A DNA stretch of 64,000 nucleotides, taken from NCBI GenBank assembly GCA_030280995.1, contig JASXTE010000007.1, forward strand, positions 4,510,001 to 4,574,000, given 5' to 3'. This DNA is from Hemileia vastatrix. Lineage: Eukaryota > Basidiomycota > Pucciniomycetes > Pucciniales > Zaghouaniaceae. Under the pieces are notes generated by a model. That model did no database searches and was not told the origin of the DNA. It worked only from the letters and a program-made list of their open reading frames with translations. This document shows positions 55,501 through 64,000 of the stretch, piece by piece; positions within the stretch are counted from its first letter, which is position 1; every line of letters starts with the position of its first letter. The position numbers and the translations under genes are program-made.

Positions 55501-56489
55501 ATTATATAAACAACACTTTTAGATTTTATCCATTTTGATGTCTGATAATTTAAATTTTCATTTAACTACCCAAATTATATCAAAAAAAATTCAAAAGTAT
55601 ATTTTTTAATGTACTCTTTTTAATAAACTTATCTTTTCTTAAAGGTTATTCTTCAACTATTTATTGTAATTAATTACCCACTCATTTATGGTCTGTTATT
55701 GTTGTTCATTACATACAGACAAAATAAGGATACTCTCATATTATATTGGAGTTTTAAATTAAAAAGTAAATACTAGTGGCTGGTATTAAATATGAAGTTG
55801 TTATAACTAAGTTGAACATTAATTAATTATTAAATGGCATTTTATATTACAAATTTTATTGAATGTATATAAAAATAACACTCAAGAAATATATATAAGA
55901 TATATATATAACCATTGTATATCAAAAATGAAGTACTTATCAACATGGTCTTTTTAAATGATTTTCAAATTTACTTAAAGAGACATTAATATTATCAATT
56001 CAAATTTTATATCAAATATAAAAATATTATTATTTCATTTTTAATTATTTTACAAAAAATTTGAGTTTCAAAGTAATTAAATTCAGTATTTAATGAATGT
56101 TTTTGAAAAATATTTTTAAAAATAGAAGTAACCCCTCACAAAAAAAAATATAATTTTTTTACTTACAATTTGCACCATATTTCTACCCTTAAAATATTTG
56201 TATTCTTCTAACAAAAATATTTTTTAAATAAATTTAAAATTTTTTTCATTATTCAATTACAAAATGTCAAATTTAGAATTTATTTTACCTTACTAAAAAA
56301 TTTAGTTGAAAATTTAATTTTGTATTTCCAAAAAATAAACTTAAATGTCAAAAATTAAAAAAACAAAATTATAAATATAATTATGACAAAGAGGTAGATT
56401 AAATTTATAATATTCATATAAAAAAAATTCATATATTTTATGGTGTTTGAATTTTAAATTTAATGTATTAAAAAATAATTATTAAATAA
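50653..56489. other. Very AT-rich block without recognisable genes
   Basis: About 5.8 kb of A/T-dominated sequence with no open frame of 60 codons or more, no LTR, and only simple repeats such as TATATATA at 52560-52590 and 54308-54335. The first 250 bp repeat TGAACTCC and TTTGATC words reminiscent of subterminal repeats. It may be the interior of the element that starts at 50615 or decayed older DNA. Confidence 0.7.
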
Positions 56490-57190
56490 CCAAGCCAAAT
56501 GAAATTGGCTTGGATTTTTGGTATCACTAGCACTTATTTTTTTTCTTATACTCACATTTTAATTTTTAACTTTTTTTTTCTTTTCTACATTTCTCATTTT
56601 ATTTTATGATTTTTAATGTTTTTAAGACTGAAGTTGCTTTCAAACAACTTCGGTCTAACGTTTCTCTCACTTTACCACCAGATTGCACCTGGTAGGGAAA
56701 GTTGCTTCCATTTTAGAGACCAAAGTCCCTTGCAGGGACTTTGGTTTCTCTGTGTGCATTGCACAGCCAGAAAAAAACTGGCTGTGCAATGCACTGCATG
56801 CAGCACATGCAACACACATCGTTGCTGCAAGTAATGCGCGTTGCATGCAGCGCGCGTTGCATGTGCTGCGCATATCTCATGCAGCTGACTTGATATCAGC
56901 TGCATGAGATATGGTAGCGATTGTGCAACGCGCATTACTTGCAGCAGCAACGCACGTTGCACACTGCTTTGGCCACCTCCCAGCCTAGTAAATTAGCTGG
57001 GAGGGTGGCAAACATTACAGCAAGCAATCGAAGTCGCTAAAAGCAACTTCGATTGCTTGAAAGAGACACTTCCAGCCAGGGGAAACCTGGCTGGAAGTAC
57101 TAAATTGCAATGTAAGGGACCCAAGCCAATTTCAAAGGCTTGGGTCATAAATTAAGGTTTCTAAAAAGCAGCCAGTATAAATCTGGCTGC
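56490..57190. repeat. Train of eleven consecutive hairpins
   Basis: Inverted repeats follow each other at 56490-56513 (9-bp stem), 56625-56656 (12 with one mismatch), 56670-56701 (imperfect), 56717-56747 (11 core), 56755-56793 (16, loop A7), 56820-56952 (outer arms 26 bp with one extra triplet; inner 18-bp hairpin 56871-56913), 56972-57009 (13 with one bulge), 57021-57059 (14), 57068-57098 (13), 57118-57146 (10) and 57168-57190 (8). The block is much richer in GC than its surroundings. No coding region is convincing. Several stems share words (GCCAG/CTGGC, CCAAGCC/GGCTTGG, GAAGT/ACTTC). Confidence 0.92.
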
Positions 57191-58344
57191 AATAAAAAGT
57201 AAATTTTTTAAATAAAATACATAAAAAAATAAAAATGTGTTCAAATAAAATATACAACACTCTTCAGCCAGTAAGAAACAGCCTTCCATTGTTACACATA
57301 GAAACAAAATCAAATGTTTCTTTCATCAACATTGGCCATGTTTCAATATTTTGAACCAAGTAAGATCAGGAAAAAGGTCACGGCAAAAAAATTGCATAAT
57401 TAAAAGTCTCCCAATTTAATATGGTGCGGAGGTTCATATTTTAGAAATAGGTGGTGCACATTATAGTTCCCTTTAAAAAAATTCAAAAATGAATTAATTT
57501 TGGTGCAATGTAAATTTAAATGTGATGAGTGTATGTTTTTTAGCTACGTGAAACATGGTAGCTAGAATTATGTGGCGTCAATTTTTTTTAGATGTGAAAT
57601 TCAGTGTTCCACAAATGTGCATCTGTACAACATGCAGCCAAGTAAATTCTAGCTGGAATTAGTATATGCATAGGAAAAAATGATCATGCTGTGTACAGTG
57701 CCTTGGCAACATCATTCTTGGAATTTAGATGAAGTTTATCATATGACTTGGAGAGCTGCATTTTTTTGAAAATGTGATCAGTGAAAATTCATGATATATA
57801 CATCTGTTTGCCACCCAATTTATTTTTCCTTTCTCTTTCTCACTTACCTTTTTCAAAAATTATCAATCATATTTTTTCTTTATCATTTTGATTTATTGGT
57901 ACTATTTTCTTGACCTTATCTGATTACCGGTAAGCAAATTTTTCTTGCTATTGCATTTCATATCATTTTGGTTTGTTACACTTTTTTACACTTTTGACAA
58001 GTTAATCTAAGGATTCTAATTCTGAATTTATTTTTATGGTATCTTTTACTGTACCCTTTTGATTCATTATAAAATAATTCTTTTTCAGTTAACTTAAAGT
58101 TTTTTTATTTGTTTGTCAATTTACTTTTCTTTATTCCTTATCAAAAATGTTCAATTTATTTATCTAACCATTTATTTTTTAAAACAGTGATTATAAAATA
58201 AACTTTATAATTAATTTTGATCAATCAGCTACAAATGGAAGAAGATTTTATAGACATTTAAGTTCATGTTTTGCTTATCATTTTTCTATATTTCTTTAAT
58301 ACTTTCTCAACCATTATATTATTAATATGAAAAGTAAAACATCA
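57191..58344. other. Non-coding AT-rich DNA
   Basis: No gene or known repeat is recognised. Composition is intermediate between the hairpin block and the AT-rich flank. Confidence 0.6.
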
Positions 58345-58690
58345 TCTCGTACATGCTGAAAGCATACAGGATAATGTTTTGATTTTCATAATAATAATTA
58401 GATTGTTTGTACTTTACCTTTAATTTATTGATTTTTAAGTTGTTTCAAAGTCTCGTACTTGCTGAAAGCATACAGGACAATGCTACAATTTAAAAATTAA
58501 TAATTTATTGAAGTATAACTTTCTAAGTCAATATATTTATCAGAGAAAGATTTTTCATTTTATATATGTGGATATCATAATTCCGTAAATTTTTTAATAT
58601 TACTAGTGTATTGGAGTTATACTTTCATTATATTATTAATATTAAGTGTAGAGCCAAATCTCGTACTTGCTGAATGCATACAGGATAAAG
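58345..58690 (+). repeat. Three spaced copies of a 32-bp sequence upstream of the Tet-like gene
   Basis: TCTCGTACTTGCTGAAAGCA followed by TACAGGATAATG occurs at 58345-58376, 58451-58482 and 58659-58690 with one to three differences. The spacing is 106 and 208 bp, i.e. one and two steps of about 105. Each copy contains TGCT-GAA-AGCA, a short inverted repeat. All are in the same orientation as the gene that begins near 58937. Confidence 0.85.
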
Positions 58691-58936
58691 CTATACTCTT
58701 TATATGTATAATTTAATAAATTATACCTTTGAAACGCTTTCTTAATATTTGAAATAAAGAAAAAGTATATAAATTTACTAATATGTAGATATGCTAACTT
58801 TTGTATTTCTAATATTGAAGATATGATAAAGTTAAAGGTATCATTGACTGATAATTGAAATTATGTTACTATTTTCTAATTTTTGATTTTTTTCTATTTT
58901 AAATCAAAATTGAATTCTCTTAGGATTGAACCATCA

Positions 58937-61035
58937 ATGAGTAACGATTTGAAAAAAAAAACGGCCAGGGAAGAACTCTAACAATAGGTGGGCGAAAGAC
59001 ATTGCTACTGGAATGAAGCTTGTAAACGCTCTTGGAATGGATACAAACGGGAAGAAGCCACATTTCTATGCACAATCTTATGCAAATAATTTGACAGATT
59101 GCAATAATTATTACAATTTTTTTCCTGGATGTAGTATTTATAAACCAAAAGGTGTCTTAATACCTAATGTTCTTGTGCAGACTTTTGAAATTCATGAGCT
59201 CAAAGAACTAGATATGTTAGAAGCTACGGTGCAATGCATTAAGGATCTTTCTTACTGCGAACATGAAATTAAAAATAATGGTTATCATCGAAGAGCTGGT
59301 GGTTTTGTAAAAATGTTTGGTGGTGGCTTTATTTTAGATAGAAACACCACGCAATATGGGGGGTGGACTTGCTAGCAAGTCCGCAACTTGAAGTCAGATG
59401 GAAATCAGATGGAACTCAGACTGAAGTAATACTGAACTTTCACTTGAAGTATCACACAAATAATAATGGATCTATATTGAAAACATAGTGAAAGTGTGAG
59501 GATAACTGAATGGAAGCCAGAAAAAATCATTCCATGAGTCTACTCAATGCAAAGTATTTTTTGAAGCAACTTATTTAAATAAAACTTTATTAAATTAAGT
59601 TGATCAATAAAAATTGATTGAAAATATTGCAATTCTTAAATTCAATAATTTTATTAAAAAATTTCAGATTACATATAAAAAAAATCAGTGACTTTTTCTA
59701 TTACTTACAACTGTTTTTACAGAATTGAAAACTATGTTTCAGCTAATATGTAATGGAAGTGAACTCTGTTCTTCGGGCGAAGAACAGAGTTCATCCTCCT
59801 ATTTTCACACTCTGTTTGCACCAATCTCCATCCCTTTCAATTCTATCAACACATGCTTGTCTTCCCTCCCCATGCCTTTCGCTATCCTCCCAGCCCCATT
59901 GTATGCCATCCTCTTTTGATCCCCATTTCACCCCTCTCAACCTCTCCCAGACCATTTTCTTCATTTAAAATGCCTCATAATCCTTAATCTTCCCTTCCAA
60001 CTCTTTCCCAACCTTTTCGCTACCCCATATACCCTTCCTCACCCCTCTCTCCAGCCTTTCCAACCCTTGTAGCCCCATTTGTGTTCACATGAGCTTCAAG
60101 GTGTGTTAAAAGTAAATTCAATACTTTTTCATGATGGTTTCATCACTTCCTCAATGTGTGCTCAAAAAGATATGAATTAGGGTTCAAGGTTGAGGACTTG
60201 CTAGCAAGTCAGCCCCGCATATTGCGTGGTGAAAGAAATCTTTACATATTCGTAAGTATCACTTTTTTTAATTTAAATACTGAATTTTTGAATGCTTTTC
60301 CTTGCAGATGAATACACTGATGATATTGTAAAAACGGATGAATATAAAAAACGAATGAAGAGGATTACAATGTACTTTGAATATTTTTTTAAAAAAATAT
60401 CATATGTAAAGTACAATGAGGCAACTAATCTTTGCGCAAAACTTGGTATCCCTGGATTTTCAAAAGTTTCTAGTGAAGAAGAGGGTGTATCGTTTGCTAG
60501 TAATTTAACTTGGACATCTGGAGGGAATGGTAATGGGTTCTCTAATGAGGTTCATCTCGATAAGGATGCAAGTGAGTATACTTTAGGAATATTTTTTCCT
60601 AAAGATACAGAAAAAAACACCATTCATATGAAGTATGATAAGACCCAACCACGACAAATAGGTGGAGAACTTATGTTTCCCGAAATTCGAAGTAAAATCA
60701 ACTTTGAAGCAACTAATGGAATAACAGTGACATTATGGCCTGCAAATCAACTAAGGCATTTTCCCTCAAGATGTCATGAAATTCCTGGCTTCACTAGGAT
60801 AGGTTCTTCTATTCAAATCAGCACTAGACTTTTTCATGCTATAGAAAAGCTTAATGTTTTTGATATTGATATTTCAGAATACTTAGAAATTAAAAAAGAA
60901 AAATTTAGGTTAGAATATTTGATTAGTGCTTTGAGAGTTTTTTTGAAAAGAGATGACTTAATAGAGGAAGAAATAGAATCAGCAAAGTATTATTTATCTA
61001 ATGTTAAGAAAAATCTAAAAAATCTAGATATATAA
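58937..61035 (+). pseudogene. Tet/JBP-like 2OG-Fe(II) oxygenase gene interrupted by a MITE
   Basis: The first part (open from 58962, ATG candidate 58937 separated by an A10 tract, 58952-58961, that puts it out of phase) encodes RWAKDIATGMKLVNALGMD, and HRRAGGFVKMFGGGFILD. At 59345 a MITE cuts the exon; removing it with one TSD copy keeps the phase up to a splice donor GTAAGT directly downstream. An intron of about 50 nt ends TTCCTTGCAG (about 60299-60308), and the last exon runs to 61035. It shows an HxD iron motif in SNEVHLDKDASEY, GGELMFPE, LWPANQLRHFPSRCHE (second His candidate) and SSIQISTRL (Arg candidate for 2-oxoglutarate). This pattern fits the Tet-like 2OG-Fe(II) oxygenases common in rust genomes; relatives oxidise 5-methylcytosine, but activity of this group is not established. 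The start is uncertain. Confidence 0.75.
59345..60231. mobile_element. MITE (887 bp), family CACCACGCAATAT, copy 2, inside the Tet-like gene
   Basis: TIRs begin CACCACGCAATATGGGG and end ATATTGCGTGGTG; the target duplication is AAA (59342-59344 and 60232-60234). Palindromes GGACTTGCTAGCAAGTCC at 59365-59382 and, with one change, 60194-60211. The central inverted repeat at 59761-59792 has a 15-bp stem and a 2-nt loop. It is highly similar to the MITE at 13461 along its whole length, apart from small indels such as the extra bases near 60083-60110. Confidence 0.93.
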
Positions 61036-61834
61036 ATATTAAAAATTTATATTATATATACACAACTTAATGCAAGTTTAAACATGATAAATACTGGGAG
61101 TAGCTGTAACATTTTCAGTTTTGATAATTATAGTATTATCTATTTTTTTTATTTGTGAAATAAAATAATTTTTTTTCATAATATTATAAGAAAATTTGAT
61201 TTACTTTTGAGGAAATATATAAGTTGTGAAATCTTTAAATGTCATTTTTATTAAATTGGTAGCAAAGGTTCTAAAATAAAAAAAACTATAATAAAGAATT
61301 TGAAATATATTAGCCATAAAAATGTGCTTTTAATGCTACCAAATTAACTGTATAGTATTTTAGGTCAAACAGGCTTATTAATAAAAAAGTTAATAATAAA
61401 GAGTTGAAGAAATAATTTTGAATCAATAATAGATTAAATTGTATTTTTTTAAGAATTTACTCATTTAATTATTTAAATTGTTCTACTTCTGATTAAAAAT
61501 GTTACAATCAATGAAAATATTTGTAATAATTAATAGATTATATAATATTAAAGGTAAAGTAACAAAACTAGAGCAGTTATCATATTTTTATATAAACAAT
61601 AAAATATTTAATAATTTAATACAAGTATTTGAAATCATATAAGTAGATTTTAAAATCTTTGTTATTGCTGGACTTACAATAATTTTTTTTAATAATTGAT
61701 TTAGAAAATCATGTCAAAGGTTACTTAATAAATTTCAAAGATGGTCACATTTTTGACGTATTTGAAGGAAAATAACTTGAATTATACAAGATATATCATA
61801 TAGACAGAACTTTATCTATTTACATGTTGGAATA
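61036..61834. other. Convergent intergenic region
   Basis: AT-rich, between the stops of the Tet-like gene (plus) and the unknown gene (minus). No gene is recognised; it should hold the 3' UTRs of both. Confidence 0.7.
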
Positions 61835-64000
61835 TTAATTTGTTGAAAGGCTATGTTTAGCAAAAAAAGGTGATACTGGCTGAATGGAGCTCCAGTGATT
61901 AAGAAAATCTGCAGAAATAGCCCTAGCAATTCCAGGAGGACTTGGGGTATCAAATTTTAAAGGAAATGGATCACACTTGCCTATAAAAGGTTTTATTAAT
62001 GTTAAAATATAGTTATTTAAATTTTTCCAAATTATTTCTTCCATCAAATGATTTTTTTTTTCATGTAAATTAAGAAACTTAACTTCTGATATTACCTCCA
62101 AGAAATCAGCTGCTGAAGCCAATCTATGATCTTGAGAGCTCAGAAATAAACCACGGACACCATCGATTATATAGAATGTGAAAGATTGATATCGGTGGTG
62201 GGAGTATTCAGATTTTATTTTGTTTAGTGCAGCCTTTTGTTTCTCTCTCATTATAGTCAGTTCAGTATTTTCGTTTTTCTCACTTGATTGTTGAGCTTCA
62301 CTAGTCTTGCCACTTGATATTGTTTCAGCACAATATTTTGATTTAAGAATGATAATTGACATAATTATATCAATGATAATAATGCTGATTTGAAGAAGAG
62401 TTGACATTGATATATCACGGGTTTGAAGTGCAGTGGGACCAACTTCTAAGCCATCAGAAATCGGACTCTTCAGATTTGAAAGGTGAGCTAGAAGCTGAAG
62501 ACCACGTTCAATTGGACAATCTGAGTTAATATTTTGATGTGATGGAAGCTGGCTGAATTCATGTGTGGTCAGATAAAGTGAAGATGATATAAGAGATACC
62601 CATGAAGAACGGCAGTGGTCACTTGGGATCATTAATCTCATGAGCATTCGGATAAGATTGGATTCAGGGTGATCCGTTTTCTTTGTTGAGGAAAGAATTT
62701 CAGTATTTAAAACATCAGGATCACATAAATCTTCCATTTTTTTGAAATCAATATTATCGAGTACCCATAGCTGTGAGCTATCAATCTCTAAAAAAATATT
62801 TGCTACAAAAGGAAAAAAAAAATAAGTAAAAGAACAAAAGTCAAGACTAAAAATTATGGTAACTTACATAACTCAGTAAGTTTTGAAAGCCAATCTTCTC
62901 CACAAGATTTTTCCCAATGAAAAGTAAACATTGGAATATTTGACATGGGTTCTTGGGAAGAAGTAGAAGAGCGTAATTCGAGGAGAGTAACAATTTCTAA
63001 CCACGACCTGAGGACCTTTGCCATGCTGATTCTACCTTTATAAAAATTATGAATTTTACAGAATTCCTCCTGCAAATCAGATTCTTTTAGAACTGAGGGT
63101 GAATAAGTTAGAGGTTTTTTCAATATCTTGATTGGAGTTGATTTCATTGGTAGAGAAGCTTTCAAAGTGGTCAAAGTAGGTAATTTAGGAGGTGATGGGT
63201 ATTGCTTCTTAGAAATGAAGGAATTCGGTGATGAGCTGTTTGAATCATCATCTTTATCAAACATATCAACATGTCTTGAAGAAGATTTTAAACTTTGCTT
63301 TTTTTGATGAACAAGCATAGCTTCATATTCTGACAGTTGATCATCGCTATTTTCATTGCTCTTTTCATCATCTTCATCAGGGAGAGGGCATTTATGGATG
63401 GAACAATCTACAGCAGGTGAGTTTCTGGTACAAAATATCAAAAGAAAGATAAAAAGTACAATATGTAAGCAATAAAAGAGATATATGATAGAATTTTAAA
63501 GATAAAAGAATAACAATAAAAAAAAAGGAAACAAGAATATACTCATTATCAAAACCTTTGCTTTTTTTTTGAGATTTATTATTTGATACATCAGAAAATT
63601 CATTAGCAGAAGCCGGTCTAATACGTCGAACAAAAGAGGAGCCTTGGGATAATCTCTTTTTCTTGGAGCGAATAACAGGTGTTTCAAGATTTTCCTTAGA
63701 AGTTGAAGCATGAGTTAAATCTGATGGTTCATCTGTCTCATCATCATCCCTAATGACAATGATTTCATCAGGAGGAATCATACCCTCCTCATAAGCTACA
63801 AATATATATGAAGAAAAAAAAATATTAATAATCTTATCTACTAATTTAAAAGGAGACAAAAAAGGTGATGAACATACATTTTTCAAGGCTTTTCACATAT
63901 TGGAGTAAGTCATTACAAGGGTTAGATAAATAAGAAGGAGAAGGATTATTGTTAAGGATCTTGAAAAGCTCTTCTGTTTTATCTCTAGCCAATTCAAGTA
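61835..64000 (-). CDS. Hypothetical multi-exon gene, 5' end beyond the window
   Basis: Four exons are visible on the minus strand: 63878-64000 (partial), 63543-63795, 62868-63424 and 61835-62802, with GT-AG introns of 82, 118 and 65 nt (donors GTATGT, GTATAT, GTAAGT; acceptors TTGTAG, TACCAG, TTGTAG). The reading phase is kept across all junctions and gives more than 600 residues. The front half is hydrophilic, acidic and serine-rich, with a basic patch RSKKKRLS; the middle has KSTPIKILKKPLTYSPSVLK; the last exon is mostly helical, with a hydrophobic run (LLQISIIIIDIIMSIIILKS) that may be a membrane or buried helix, and YIIDGVRGLFLSSQDHRLAS. No family is recognised. Unlike the transposon frames it has no nonsense changes, so it may be a functional host gene. 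It is convergent with the Tet-like gene. Confidence 0.75.

Noticed and set aside
56616..56962. Cysteine-rich open frames of 68-96 codons in the hairpin block, on both strands
   Set aside because: Both strands are open because of the inverted repeats; the residues (CNTHRCCK types) only reflect GCA/TGC words.

Overview
The window reads as repeat-dense, AT-rich nuclear DNA of a basidiomycete fungus, most likely a rust (Pucciniales). This rests on fungal-type Ty3/gypsy and Ty1/copia elements nested in each other, short GT-AG introns of 55-118 nt, and a Tet/JBP-like 2OG-Fe(II) oxygenase gene, a family known to be expanded in rusts. No bacterial, organellar, rRNA or tRNA gene was recognised.

Layout. 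(1) 1-10004: tandem Ty1/copia array on the minus strand, LTR-internal-LTR-internal-LTR with period 4678 and a further unit running off the left edge. (2) 10005-10524: LTR fragment of a Ty3 family also seen at 46798. (3) 10525 to about 30640: a large minus-strand Ty3 element (Gypsy-1). It is split in its integrase by a complete Ty3 element (Gypsy-2, 13437-23117, TSD CTTGT), whose left LTR in turn holds an 864-bp MITE with a 3-bp TSD. Gypsy-1 carries about 25 copies of a small hairpin motif in both coding and non-coding sequence. (4) 30785-32700: relic of a Gypsy-1 relative. (5) 34004-42435: complete chromovirus on the minus strand, TSD GTCAA, with self-priming signals, a chromodomain and a spliced accessory gene in antisense. 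(6) 42436-50614: old repeats, a decayed chromovirus LTR and gag, and a second Gypsy-2-type element (Gypsy-6) with LTR, PBS and broken gag, cut off at a MITE-like terminus. (7) 50653-56489: about 5.8 kb of very AT-rich DNA without recognisable genes. (8) 56490-57190: a GC-richer run of eleven consecutive hairpins. (9) 58937-61035: Tet-like oxygenase gene interrupted by an 887-bp MITE. (10) 61835-64000: an apparently intact multi-exon gene of unknown function, convergent with the Tet-like gene and running off the right edge.

How it fits together. Nesting gives an order of events: Gypsy-1, then Gypsy-2, then the MITE; the two Gypsy-2 LTRs differ at only a few sites, so the inner events are recent. 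Many element frames are broken by a TGA where the family usually has arginine, consistent with CGA to TGA change at CpG. Together with a Tet-like gene nearby this hints at cytosine methylation, which is inference. The most unusual structures are the hairpin train at 56.5-57.2 kb, the covarying mini-hairpins of Gypsy-1, the antisense spliced gene of the chromovirus, and the shared self-complementary ends of the MITE family.
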